From assembly GCA_023807065.1 (NCBI GenBank), contig JAJJLU010000602.1:1-27833 (forward strand): a stretch of 27,833 bases of DNA. Reading direction: 5' to 3'. Shown piece after piece: positions 18,945 through 27,833 of this stretch. Origin of the DNA: Isotricha intestinalis (Eukaryota; Ciliophora; Litostomatea; Vestibuliferida; Isotrichidae). The notes beneath the pieces were generated by a model. It made no database searches and had not been told where the DNA came from. It saw only the letters and a list, made by a program, of their open reading frames with translations. The position numbers were made by a program, and so were the translations under genes. Position 1 is the stretch's first letter; every line of letters begins with the position of its first letter.

Positions 18945-19048
18945 TTTGAAAATAATATAATTGAATTAAATTTTGTTATTATTGTTCACTTTTATTATTT
19001 TTCTTTTTTAAATTTTTTTTAATATAATTATTATGATTATTTTTAAAT
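18945..19048. promoter_or_regulatory. shared divergent promoter region
   Basis: Only 104 bp separate the start of the WNK gene (-) from the start of the 325-aa gene (+). The spacer is A+T-rich with no recognisable element; regulation of both genes from here is inferred from position. Confidence 0.45.
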
Positions 19049-20026
19049 ATGAATATTGAAGAAATTATAAGAGGAAGAGTTAGGATTTATACAAAAGAAA
19101 AATTTTTTGAACTTTTTTCAAAAATTCTTATTGAGAAATCAACTCATTTTTTTAAACCAAAAAAAGAAAAATTATTTAAAGAAAAGAATATTAGCAATTA
19201 TGAACCTGACACTCTTTGGAATTATTTAACAATAATAATAATAAAAAAATGTGGAAAACCAAAAATTCAATATCCCGATTTAACTTTTAATTATATGGTT
19301 TTATTATGTAATAAAATATTTAAACAATTAATTTCAATTGCTATAAGAAATAAATTAAATTTAAGAAATTTAACAGAATATTATATAGATTTATGTAAAA
19401 AAGATATTGAAAATCTAAAAGAATCAAAAACTAAAAAAGTACTGAAAATTAAAAAACCACAAAGTCCATTATCAAATGTATTAAAAACTAGAATAAAAAC
19501 AAAAAATCCATCTTTTCTTAATAGTTACACAAATTTATTTATTGGTGATGTTGAAGAAGAATCAGTTTTTCAAAGATATTTATCAAATATTTTAGTTTTA
19601 TCATCTCAAAAAGTTTATGCTCATGGTTCATATGTTGATTTTTCAAAAAATTATGTAAAAAATTATTATTCTAAAATAAATAATTTATCTGATTTAAATA
19701 AACCTAAAGATTCTAGAAATTTATCTATCGTTAGTGGAAAAGTAATGACAAAAAAAACTAAATTATGTGTAAATAGGAAAATTTATTCTTATAAAGATTC
19801 TAAACCTTTTTCTCATATAAATTTATATAAAAAGGTTAGAGGAAATATTATAAAATGTTCATCAATGCAAAATTTATTTTCTAATAATTATATTAAAAAC
19901 ATGAGTTTTTCAACTTTTAATAGAAATTCCTGCTTTTTTCAACAACCTAAGAAAAAATTAACAAAAAAAAAAGAAATTATTAAATATTTTTTATCTAAAA
20001 GTGATTTTTATTATGATAAAATGTGA
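19049..20026 (+). CDS. basic protein of unknown function
   Basis: This is a 325-residue protein ending in TGA. Residues 1-140 look helical and folded: EEIIRGRVRIYTKEKFFELF, then DTLWNYLTIIIIKKCGKPK and FKQLISIAIRNKLNLRNLTE. This could be a small helical dimerisation or adaptor domain, but I recognise no family. The remainder is Lys/Ser-rich and basic, with several clusters (KKVLKIKKPQ, KKKLTKKKEIIK). There are no membrane spans or catalytic motifs. It is transcribed divergently from the WNK kinase across 104 bp, which allows co-regulation but does not show a shared role. It is the one long gene here that uses TGA as terminator, which supports a standard code. Confidence 0.72.
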   Translation: MNIEEIIRGRVRIYTKEKFFELFSKILIEKSTHFFKPKKEKLFKEKNISNYEPDTLWNYLTIIIIKKCGKPKIQYPDLTFNYMVLLCNKIFKQLISIAIRNKLNLRNLTEYYIDLCKKDIENLKESKTKKVLKIKKPQSPLSNVLKTRIKTKNPSFLNSYTNLFIGDVEEESVFQRYLSNILVLSSQKVYAHGSYVDFSKNYVKNYYSKINNLSDLNKPKDSRNLSIVSGKVMTKKTKLCVNRKIYSYKDSKPFSHINLYKKVRGNIIKCSSMQNLFSNNYIKNMSFSTFNRNSCFFQQPKKKLTKKKEIIKYFLSKSDFYYDKM

Positions 20027-20305
20027 AATTATGTAATTTTTAATTATTTATTATATATATGATTAAATATTGATAAATTATTAAATTTTTTTTTTAATTT
20101 TCATTATAATTTATTTTATTACAAAAAAATATTTTCATTTAATTTTCTTAAAAGATTTAAAAAAGACAGGATTTATTTGAGATGAAAATTAAGTTCTATT
20201 CAATAATTAAATTATCAATTTTAGAATTTTAAATAATTTCATTTTAATTTCTAAGAATATTTTTTTATCATATTAATTTTTTTTGAATGAAAAACTTATT
20301 TTCAT
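20027..20305. other. A+T-rich 3' flank
   Basis: Downstream flank of the plus-strand gene that ends at 20026. It is mostly A/T runs, and I see no gene, RNA or repeat. Confidence 0.35.
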
Positions 20306-20657
20306 CTCTATTTTTTTCTAAATATCTTTAGAAGTTTAACCATCAATCTAAATTCAGGAAAACTAGAATATATCAATATTAAATAATCAAATTAATATCT
20401 ATTAATCCATTCCAGTAAATCGTGTAATTTGAATTTTATACTTTTAAACCAGTTTCTTTATATCTATACCCCATATTTTTATTTAAATTAATTCTATATT
20501 TTCAGAATTTTCTATATTTTGCATTATATTTATAATATTTTATAATTCCAATAGCCATATTAGTTTTAATAATATTAACAAATTTTTGTCAATTTAAAGG
20601 AAAAAATTTATTTTTTTGAATAGCTCTTTCTGTTTTTTAATGAATGTCATAAATTAT
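20306..20657 (-). pseudogene. gene relic with in-frame stops and a frameshift
   Basis: In one minus-strand frame, 20657-20379 reads about 92 codons with only four internal stops (TAA, TGA, TGA, TAA). It includes KTERAIQKNKFFPLN, then QKFVNIIKTNMAIGIIKYYK, NKNMGYRYKETGLKV and NSNYTIYWNGLIDIN. A second frame takes over at about 20379 with YSSFPEFRLMVKLLKIFRKK. The Gly, Arg, Thr, Trp and Pro content differs from the flanking A/T spacer. I interpret it as a dead gene lying between two live convergent genes. Family not recognised. Confidence 0.48.
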
Positions 20658-20941
20658 TTATTATATAATAAATTAAGACTTCTTCGATCATTTTTTATCC
20701 TAATTGTATTATTTATTTTAATTGGTTCCTATTCCTAATTTTTATTATCATGTGTTTTTTTGAAAATTAATTTGTTATATATAATAAAAAAATATTTAAT
20801 TCAAAAAAATAAATTTTTATATTTTATTTAATTAATAATAAGGTATTTTTTTCCTTTTTATAAATAAATGATTTTTATAAATAATTAGCAATACAAAAAA
20901 AATAAATTTATTATTATTATTGAAATTTATTTATTCAAAAC
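20658..20941. other. A+T-rich spacer
   Basis: Spacer between the relic and the 3' end of the giant coiled-coil gene. No feature is supportable; a short upstream continuation of the relic (about 20735-20700) is possible. Confidence 0.3.
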
Positions 20942-23900
20942 CTAACCGTTATTATTTTGCAATTTTAAAATTTCACTTTTTAAATAATTATTTTCTTTAA
21001 TTAACAAATTATTTTGATTTTTTAAATCTTCATTATTTCCATTATTATTTGAAAAAGAATTTCTATTTAAAGAAGAAATCATTTCATTAAGACTTGATAT
21101 TTGACTCTGATAATTTACATTTTCTAATTTTATTTTTTCTAATTCTTCTTTTAAATTTTCATCATTTTCATTATTTAAATTTTCTATATTTATTTTTTCA
21201 TTTAATTCCTCAATTATTTTTTTATTATATTCATTTTCATTATTTATTGCTTGATAAACATGATATAATTGATTATATTTTTCTTCTAAATCAGTTTTTT
21301 CATTTTGTAAATTAGAAATTTCATTTTGAAGTATTTTCACTTTTTGTTTGGAATCTAAATTATCATTTTCATTTTGGAAATTATTATTTTTATTTTTTTT
21401 TAATTTTATATTATTTGCTTTTTCATCTTCTTCACTTAAATTAGGATAAATTAATAAATTATTATTTTTTAATTCATTATAATCAATTGAAAAATCTTTT
21501 TTTTCATTTTTAATGATATTTTCACTTGTTGTATTATTATTGTTAAATTCAATTTGACTATTTTCTTTAGATGATTTGTTTTCTCTTAAAGCAGTAATAA
21601 GGCTATTTAAACTAGAAATATTTTCCATTAATTCATTTCTTTTATTTTTTAACTGTTTATTTTCTCCAGTTAACATTAAAATAATTTCTTCATTTTTTTT
21701 ATTATTTTCATTTAGATAAATCAATTCTTCTATTTTTTTATCTTTTTGATATAATAAATTTTTATTACTTTCATTTTCTAATTTAATCCTTTCTAAATCA
21801 TCTTTAAAAACTTGTCTTTCATTTTTAAATTTTTCTAAAACTTTTTTAATATTTTCATTTTCATTTTCTAAACTAGAACATTTTCTAATATATTCTTCAG
21901 CTAATTTATTAGTATCATTATCATTATCAGATAATTGAGCTTGAAGTAATTGAATATTTTTTTCTAAATCTCTTACAGATTGATATAACTTATTTGTTCT
22001 TTCAAGAAGAATATTATTATCATTTGAAAGAGCTTCATTTTGTTCTATTAATTCATTTTTTTCTAATTTTAATATATTTATTATCTTTTTTAATTCATTA
22101 TTTTCATTTTGTGTTGTTTTAATTGAATCTGTTATTAAATCTGCATTTTGAGAAATTTCATCATTTTGATATGATATATAATTTATTTTTTCTATTAAAT
22201 CTTTTTTTTCTCCTTGTAGATTTTCTATTAATTTTTTATTATTTGATATATTATTTTTAAGTAATGTATTTTCTTCTTGGATATTAATATGATTCCTTTT
22301 TAAATTTTCATTTTCTGTATTAATAGATAATATTGAATCTTTTAATTTATTATTTTCTGATGTTAAATTTATTATTTTTTCATTTAATTCATTTTTTTCT
22401 TTTATTATTATGTCTTTTTCATTTTGAGAATTGTTAAAATCTTCATTTTGACTAAGACCATTATTATATTTAGTTTTTATTTCATTTAAACTTTCAATTT
22501 CTTTAGATAATGAATTTACTTTTTCAGTTAAATCTTTTTCAGAAGAAATATATTTTGAATTTAATTCTTTTATTGAATTAATTTCTTCATTTAATAATTT
22601 ATTTTTATCTTTTTCTTCTTTAAGTTCTGAAGTCAAATTATTGAATTGTTCTTTTAATTCTGTTAAAGAAGAATTTGATTTTAATAATTCATTATTTTTT
22701 TCTTTTTCTGTTAATAATTCATTATTAATTAAATTGAAATTTTCTCTGTTTTTATTTAATTCTTCCTTTAATTGAATATTTTCTTGAATTGCTGTTTCAT
22801 TACTAAAATTTTGTGAAATAGTATTTTTTAATAATGATATTTCCTCATTTAAATTTTTTTCTTTTTCTTTTAATTTATTTATTTCTGTTTTTAAAATTTC
22901 TATATTTTCATTTGATTTATTTTTTTCCATATTTATTATTTCTACTTTTTCTTTTAGTTTATTATTTTCTATATTTAAAACTTCTTGGTTTTCTTTTAAT
23001 TTTAAATTTTCTTTATTTAAATTATCTTGATTTTCTTTTAATTTTAAATTTTCAGAGTTTAATTTATTAATTTCTAAACTTAATTTTTCTTTTTCATTTA
23101 ATTCTTTATTATTTTCAATTATTTTATTATCTAAATTATTATTTTCTTGATTTTCATTTCTTTTGAAATTATTTAATTCAGAATTTAGGTTTTCTGAATC
23201 TTCTTTTGGTTTGCGATTCTCATTTTTTAATTTAATTAGTTCCAAATTTAATTCTTCTTTTTCATCATTTACATTGTTTAGATTTTCTAAATTTAATTCA
23301 TCTTCATTTCTATTATTCGATTTTTGTTCTTTTTCTATATATTTATTTAATATTAAATTTAATTTTTCTTTTTCTTCTTTTAATTTATTTATTTCTAAAT
23401 TAAGTATTTCTTTTTCTTTTAAAATATTTTCTAAATTTAATTTATCTTTATCTTGAGAATTTATATTATTCTCTTTTAATAGACTATTTTCTTCATTTAA
23501 TTTCTGAATATTTTCTTTTAAAGAATTATTTTCTTCATTTAATTTTTGAATGTTTTCTTTTAAAGAATTATTTTCTTCATTTAGTACATTTTTTTCTTGT
23601 GTTAATTGTGATTTTTCTTCTCCAAGTTTTTTAAAATCAATATTTAAATTTTCATAATTATTTTTCAATTCATTATTTTCAGATAATAATATTTGTTCAT
23701 TTTGTTTTAAACTATTTATATCTTGAATTGATTGGTCTTGAGCATTTTTCATTTCTAATCTTAAATTATTAATAACTTTCATTTGTTCTTCATTAGTTTC
23801 ATTTACTAATTTTATATTGTCTTGAATTCCTTTTAATTTATTATTTTCTTCAATTAATTTATTTATTCCTTCATTCATTTTTTCTTTTTCTTCAATTAAT

Positions 23901-26900
23901 TGATTTTTTTCTCCATTTATTTTTTCATTTTCAAATTTTAATTGATTATTTATTTCATTTAATTGATTTTTTTCTTGATTTAATTTATTTGTCCCTTCAA
24001 TTAATTGCTCTTTTTCTTCTTTTAATTTATTTTTTTCTTCATTTATTTTGTTTTTTTCTTCATAAATTATATTCTTATCTTCATATAATTTATTTTTTTC
24101 TTCATATATTTTATTCTTTTCTTCATTTATTTTATTCTTTTCTTCTTTTAATTTTTGATTTTCTTCATTTAATTTATTTTTTTCTTCATTAACTTTATTA
24201 TTTTCTTCTTTTAAAGAAGTTATTTCATTATTTATTGAATCAAATTTATTTTTAAAATCCAATAATTCTATATTATTTTTTTCAAGTTCTAAATATTTTA
24301 TTTTAAATTGGTTTAATTCTTCCTTTTCATTATTTTTATCTAAAATTTTGGTTTTATCTTTTTCTTTTGATGAAGGTTTAGTTTTTTTTTTATCATCTTT
24401 TTTAGGTTTTGAATTTATTCTTTCTTTTAGTTCAAAATTTTCTTTATTTAATTTATTATATTTTTCTTTTAAAGTACAATTGTCTTTTAATAAATTACTA
24501 TATTTTTCTTGAATAGCTTTAATTTTTTCATTTTCAGCAGAAGATAATTTATTATAAGAATCTTTTAATTTTTTATGTTCTTGAATTAACTCTTTATATT
24601 TTGTTTCAATATCTTTTAATTTAACTTTTTCATTTGTATGTTCTTTATTTGAATTATATAATTTTAAATATTTCTCTTTTTCTTTATTTAATTGTTCAGT
24701 TAATTCTTTTGATTTTTCTTTTTCTTTATTTAAATGTTCATTTAAATCTTTAATTTTTTGTTCATTATTTCTTTTATTTTTATCTTTTTCTTGATTTAAT
24801 ATTTGATAATCACTTTTTAATTTAATTAAGGATTCTTTATCTTTTAATAATTCTTCTTTTTCATTTTCAATTAATTTTAATTTTTCATTTAGCCCATCAT
24901 AATTATTTAATTTTGATTTTAAAGATTCAATCTCTTTTGTATATATTTTTATTTTTTCTTCTAATATTTTTATAGTATTTTCATTACTTTTAATATTAAT
25001 TTCATTTTTATATTTTAAATCATTGTTTTCAATTATATGTTCATTAATTTCTTTTTCAAGTGTAATTTTTTGTTCTTCTAAATTAGATTTTTGTTTTTCA
25101 TGATTTGAAATTTCTTCAATTAAAGAATTTATTTTTTCATTTTGATTTTTTTCAGTTTGAGTTAATTCATTAAATTGTTTATTTATTTCTTCTAATATTT
25201 TTGAATAATCCTTTTCTTCATCTTCATTCCTAAATTTTATTAATTTTTCTCCTTTTATTTTTTTATATTTAATTAATAATTCTTCAATTTTATCAAAATC
25301 TTTTTCTAAATTTAAATATTTTTCTTTATAAAGAGTTAATTTCTCAATTTCTTTTTCTAAATCATTATATTTATTTTCCATTTCTTTAAATTCATTTTTA
25401 ATATTTTCATATTCATTTAATTGTTTCTGAAGATTTAATTTTTCTTCTTGTGAATCTAAATATTTTTTTTTCATCTCAATTAATTCATTTTTTTCATTTA
25501 AAGAATTTGAATTAATTGTTTCAAATTCATTTTGTTTTATTTTTAAAGTATCATAATCTTTTTGTAAAGAATTGTATTTTTCTTGAATATTTTTTAAATT
25601 ATTATTTTCAATTATTATTTCATCATATTTTTCTTTTATTTTTTTTAAATTATCATTTTCTTTTATTATTTCATCATTTTTCTCTTTTATTTTTTTTAAA
25701 TTTATATTTTCTTTCATAATTTCATCAAATTTCCCTTTTAATGTTAATAATTCTTTATTTAATTCTAAATTTTTAATTTCATAATCTCTTTCTTTATTAT
25801 TATTTAACTTTAACTTAATATTATCATTATTATTATTATTCACTTTTTTTTTTTCTTCATTTTTCTTTTTTAATTTTAGATTTTCATTTTTGATACTTTT
25901 ACATTCTAATTCTAATTCATCATAATCTTCTTTTAATTTTTTATATCTTTCCATTAATTCATTATATACTTTTTTCATTTCATCTAATTGACTTTTTAAA
26001 TCTTCATCATCATTAAAAATTTTTTCATTAATATTACTCAAATTACTTTTACTTTCTCTTAGTTTAGATTGATTCCTTGTCATTAATTTACTATTTTCAC
26101 TATTCATTTCATAAATTTTTGCTTTTAAGTTTTTGACTTTTAATTTCAAATTAATATTTTCTTTTATAAATTTATTTACTTCATTTTTTAATATTTCGTT
26201 TTCTTTTGAAAATGAATCTTCCATATGTTTACTTTTATTAAGAGAATTTAATTCTACTTTTTTCATATCATTTTTATAATCAAATTTTAATTGATCATAA
26301 TTATTTTCTAAACTTTCTTTTTTTTTTTTTAAATCTTCATACAAAACATTAGTTTCACTTAATTTACTTTCTAAATTTTTAACTTTATCTTTTAATCTAT
26401 TTTTTTCTCTTTCATTGTCAATTAACTTTAATTCATTTTGTTTATTCTTAGATTCTAATTTATATATTTTTTCATTTTGAATATTATTATCATTCCTCAT
26501 TTTTGAAAAAAGAGATTTATAATATTCTTCAATATCATTTTTAAAATCTTGAGTTCTTGATAATTCATTATGAATATCATCTTTACTATCTCTTGAAGAA
26601 GTTATTAATCTTTTTTGTAAAATATAATAATTTTTATTATTACTATTTTCTTGATTACTTTTTTGTGTTATCATTTGAGAAGTTGATGATGTATCTCCTC
26701 TTAAACGTGATTTACTTCGATATAAATTATTATTATTTGGAGTAAATTTATTTATTGTATCTCTTGCCTTTTTAATTAAATCATCATATTTTTGTAAATC
26801 ATTTTTTACTGTTTGACGAGAATTTGATGTTTCTAATGGAGTATAATGCTTTTTGCTATTTAAACGATATTTTGAACTTGAGGAATTTGGAATTGAATAC

Positions 26901-26902
26901 AT
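20942..26902 (-). CDS. giant coiled-coil protein with internal repeats
   Basis: This is a 1986-residue protein in a single exon ending in TAG. Residues 1-110 are Ser/Arg/Lys-rich and look unstructured (SSSSKYRLNSKKHYTPLETS). From about 140 to the end it is nearly unbroken coiled coil of Glu, Lys, Asn and Leu. Internal repeats include four 17-residue units (DEIMKENINLKKIKEKN type, about 393-460), a long heptad array (EEKNKIN type, about 896-1022) and 14-residue units (ENNSLKENIQKLNE type). A basic, Ser/Lys-rich break at about 826-856 (KPKKDDKKKTKPSSKEKDKT) may be a hinge or binding patch. There is no motor, GRIP or membrane segment. A fully extended rod of this length would exceed 200 nm, which suits a tether, spacer or cortical filament; that role is inferred. 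Confidence 0.88.
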   Translation of the reverse strand: MYSIPNSSSSKYRLNSKKHYTPLETSNSRQTVKNDLQKYDDLIKKARDTINKFTPNNNNLYRSKSRLRGDTSSTSQMITQKSNQENSNNKNYYILQKRLITSSRDSKDDIHNELSRTQDFKNDIEEYYKSLFSKMRNDNNIQNEKIYKLESKNKQNELKLIDNEREKNRLKDKVKNLESKLSETNVLYEDLKKKKESLENNYDQLKFDYKNDMKKVELNSLNKSKHMEDSFSKENEILKNEVNKFIKENINLKLKVKNLKAKIYEMNSENSKLMTRNQSKLRESKSNLSNINEKIFNDDEDLKSQLDEMKKVYNELMERYKKLKEDYDELELECKSIKNENLKLKKKNEEKKKVNNNNNDNIKLKLNNNKERDYEIKNLELNKELLTLKGKFDEIMKENINLKKIKEKNDEIIKENDNLKKIKEKYDEIIIENNNLKNIQEKYNSLQKDYDTLKIKQNEFETINSNSLNEKNELIEMKKKYLDSQEEKLNLQKQLNEYENIKNEFKEMENKYNDLEKEIEKLTLYKEKYLNLEKDFDKIEELLIKYKKIKGEKLIKFRNEDEEKDYSKILEEINKQFNELTQTEKNQNEKINSLIEEISNHEKQKSNLEEQKITLEKEINEHIIENNDLKYKNEINIKSNENTIKILEEKIKIYTKEIESLKSKLNNYDGLNEKLKLIENEKEELLKDKESLIKLKSDYQILNQEKDKNKRNNEQKIKDLNEHLNKEKEKSKELTEQLNKEKEKYLKLYNSNKEHTNEKVKLKDIETKYKELIQEHKKLKDSYNKLSSAENEKIKAIQEKYSNLLKDNCTLKEKYNKLNKENFELKERINSKPKKDDKKKTKPSSKEKDKTKILDKNNEKEELNQFKIKYLELEKNNIELLDFKNKFDSINNEITSLKEENNKVNEEKNKLNEENQKLKEEKNKINEEKNKIYEEKNKLYEDKNIIYEEKNKINEEKNKLKEEKEQLIEGTNKLNQEKNQLNEINNQLKFENEKINGEKNQLIEEKEKMNEGINKLIEENNKLKGIQDNIKLVNETNEEQMKVINNLRLEMKNAQDQSIQDINSLKQNEQILLSENNELKNNYENLNIDFKKLGEEKSQLTQEKNVLNEENNSLKENIQKLNEENNSLKENIQKLNEENSLLKENNINSQDKDKLNLENILKEKEILNLEINKLKEEKEKLNLILNKYIEKEQKSNNRNEDELNLENLNNVNDEKEELNLELIKLKNENRKPKEDSENLNSELNNFKRNENQENNNLDNKIIENNKELNEKEKLSLEINKLNSENLKLKENQDNLNKENLKLKENQEVLNIENNKLKEKVEIINMEKNKSNENIEILKTEINKLKEKEKNLNEEISLLKNTISQNFSNETAIQENIQLKEELNKNRENFNLINNELLTEKEKNNELLKSNSSLTELKEQFNNLTSELKEEKDKNKLLNEEINSIKELNSKYISSEKDLTEKVNSLSKEIESLNEIKTKYNNGLSQNEDFNNSQNEKDIIIKEKNELNEKIINLTSENNKLKDSILSINTENENLKRNHINIQEENTLLKNNISNNKKLIENLQGEKKDLIEKINYISYQNDEISQNADLITDSIKTTQNENNELKKIINILKLEKNELIEQNEALSNDNNILLERTNKLYQSVRDLEKNIQLLQAQLSDNDNDTNKLAEEYIRKCSSLENENENIKKVLEKFKNERQVFKDDLERIKLENESNKNLLYQKDKKIEELIYLNENNKKNEEIILMLTGENKQLKNKRNELMENISSLNSLITALRENKSSKENSQIEFNNNNTTSENIIKNEKKDFSIDYNELKNNNLLIYPNLSEEDEKANNIKLKKNKNNNFQNENDNLDSKQKVKILQNEISNLQNEKTDLEEKYNQLYHVYQAINNENEYNKKIIEELNEKINIENLNNENDENLKEELEKIKLENVNYQSQISSLNEMISSLNRNSFSNNNGNNEDLKNQNNLLIKENNYLKSEILKLQNNNG
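23484..23583. repeat. 42-bp tandem repeat in coding sequence
   Basis: Two nearly identical 42-bp units (23484-23525 and 23526-23567) and a partial third encode a 14-residue coiled-coil unit (EENNSLKENIQKLN). Few differences separate the units, which implies recent duplication. Confidence 0.85.
23835..24215. repeat. 21-bp degenerate repeat array encoding heptads
   Basis: Around eighteen 21-bp units encode successive heptads of the EEKNKIN / EEKNKLY type. The centre (about 24000-24215) is the most regular. The unit length equals one heptad, so expansion or contraction by whole units keeps the coiled-coil register. Confidence 0.8.
25523..25726. repeat. 51-bp tandem repeat encoding 17-residue units
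   Basis: Units begin at 25726, 25675, 25624 and 25573 on the minus strand. Three start DEI and all carry NL/TL and KIK/IQE at matching places (DEIMKENINLKKIKEKN, DEIIKENDNLKKIKEKY, DEIIIENNNLKNIQEKY); the fourth is diverged. Seventeen is not a multiple of seven. Confidence 0.75.
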
Positions 26903-27385
26903 TTTTTTTATTCTAATTCAAATTATAAAAAATTTTTTTTTTTGAAAAAAATTTTAAAATTTAAAAATATATATATTTGAAATATTACTAATTATAAGTT
27001 ATTATAAGTTCAATAATATTTAAAAATAAAATTTATTGAATCATTATTTTTATACTATGAGAAATAAATAAAAAATATAATAAAAAACATTAGTTCCACT
27101 ATTTCTTTAAATTTTTATTCTTTAATATTTTTCTTTATATTAATAACTTAAATCTAAATTATAGAATTCATTAAATTAAAACTTATAAATCTCATAAATA
27201 ATATTTTTTTTGATAATTATGATTTTTGTTGAATGTTATAAAATTTGAAATAAATCGAAAATATTATATTATAATCGAAGAAGAAAAATGAATTCAATGA
27301 TTATTAAAAGATAATATATATTTATTATTATAATTATTATATTAAAATATAGATTTAAAAGTGAAAAAGAAAAAATAATATTTGA
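26903..27385. other. subtelomeric A+T-rich spacer
   Basis: Upstream side of the giant coiled-coil gene, so its promoter must lie here. It is almost pure A and T with short A/T runs. I see no gene, RNA or repeat. Confidence 0.4.
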
Positions 27386-27721
27386 ATTGATGAGGATTTG
27401 ATTTATAAAAGCTTTATAAATATTTAAAAAGACAAAAATATTTTCATTTCTATTATTCTAATAACTTGAGGTTTTTTAGATGACAATTATCGATATCATT
27501 TAAAATATTTGATTGAATATTTTAAATTAAAAATTGGGTTATATCAAATTCAATAATTATATAACTTTTTGAATTAAAAAAATAAGTTTTTATTTGAAAG
27601 TAAAGATATAATATTCATAAAAAAAGATTTCAGTTACATTATTAAAAGAATTATTTTAAATTTTTTATTATTTCTACACACTACATTTTCCAAAAAAATA
27701 TATAGATTTATTTTTTTAATA
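27386..27721 (+). pseudogene. weak subtelomeric coding relic
   Basis: One plus-strand frame spans 112 codons with four internal stops (three TAA, one TGA), fewer than its composition would predict. It includes GFLDDNYRYHLKYLIEYFKL, KIGLYQIQ and, after the last internal stop, a 48-codon open run (KNKFLFESKDIIFIKKDFSY). There is no start and no recognised family. The evidence is compositional only. Confidence 0.28.
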
Positions 27722-27808
27722 TAAATAATAATTTATAAATTTATATAAAAATGAATTTTAAATTAAAAGATCCAATGAAAATCTTAAAAAAATGATATAA
27801 ATTTTTTG

Positions 27809-27833
27809 GGGGATTGGGGATTGGGGATTGGGG
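27809..27833 (+). repeat. telomere, GGGGATT repeats
   Basis: Three exact GGGGATT units and a final GGGG end the window (an extra G at 27808 precedes them). Terminal position, G-strand 3' polarity and abrupt contrast with surrounding A/T DNA identify a chromosome end. The heptamer differs from Tetrahymena (GGGGTT), Paramecium (GGGG/TTT variants) and hypotrich or Euplotes (GGGGTTTT) repeats. Confidence 0.92.

Noticed and set aside
23835..24215. Heptad array as a non-coding satellite
   Set aside because: It is wholly in frame within a long intact gene and every unit preserves the coiled-coil pattern.
21094..26745. Several plus-strand open frames rich in Phe, Leu and Tyr inside the giant gene, which could look like membrane proteins
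   Set aside because: They are antisense shadows of Lys/Glu/Asn-rich coiled-coil coding; their hydrophobicity is a by-product of the complement.
926..26902. A reassigned genetic code (UAA/UAG = Gln or UGA = Trp)
   Set aside because: All long genes lack internal stops, use CAA for Gln, and between them end in TAA, TAG and TGA.
27751..27795. Short ATG frame just before the telomere, possibly a gene cut by chromosome breakage
   Set aside because: It ends in TGA after 14 codons, before the telomere repeat, so there is no truncated frame running into the end.
1..27833. tRNA, rRNA, CRISPR or transposon
   Set aside because: I saw no G+C-rich cloverleaf with a TTCGA-type loop, no spaced direct repeats outside coding sequence, no inverted repeat pairs flanking a gene, and no transposase motif. 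A covariance-model scan would be decisive for small RNAs.

Overview
The window looks like the right-hand end of a ciliate somatic (macronuclear) chromosome. Four things support this. The DNA is extremely A+T-rich. Genes are packed and mostly intronless. The few introns are tiny (26, 32, 36 and probably 52 nt, all GT...AG). The right end stops in a G-rich heptamer array, (GGGGATT)3 plus GGGG at 27809-27833, which reads as a telomere. The left end carries no such repeat, so the chromosome is cut there. TAA, TAG and TGA each end at least one long gene and never occur inside one, so the nuclear code appears standard. This argues against Tetrahymena/Paramecium-type codes. The G4ATT unit also differs from the G4T2, G3-4T2-3 and G4T4 repeats of the best-known ciliates. 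A litostome (for example a rumen/trichostome ciliate) would fit, but that is inference.

Layout. 1-925 holds degraded coding sequence: a decayed acidic gene on + that meets, tail to tail, a decayed C-terminal extension of the next gene on -. 926-8105 is a run of four minus-strand genes 89-99 bp apart: a 981-aa coiled coil, a 495-aa protein with a C-terminal zinc-ribbon-like motif, a 577-aa basic Asn/Lys-rich protein, and a 244-aa short coiled-coil protein. 8106-9089 has no intact gene but two coding relics. 9090-10721 (+) is a RING/B-box/coiled-coil protein, convergent with a 250-aa unknown gene (10795-11547, -). 11548-12897 is another gene-free tract with relics. 12898-15399 (-) is a BTB-BACK-like protein, divergent from a spliced KCTD-type BTB plus SPRY gene (15570-16889, +). 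17074-18944 (-) is a three-exon WNK-family kinase, divergent from a 325-aa unknown gene (19049-20026, +). 20027-20941 holds a further relic. 20942-26902 (-) is a giant 1986-aa coiled-coil protein. 26903-27807 is subtelomeric spacer with a weak relic, then the telomere.

The recognisable genes are signalling or adaptor proteins (WNK kinase, RING/B-box, BTB-BACK, BTB-SPRY) and structural coiled coils. Nothing shows that they form one pathway; a ciliate cortex or cytoskeleton flavour is only a guess. The clearest points of interest are: the WNK kinase, complete only after splicing, with non-canonical activation-loop and chloride-pocket residues; the BTB-SPRY fusion; the 7-, 14- and 17-residue internal repeats of the giant coiled coil; and the pattern that live genes sit 73-184 bp apart while every long gap contains the remains of a gene. 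I found no CRISPR, tRNA, rRNA or mobile element, and no convincing wholly new system.
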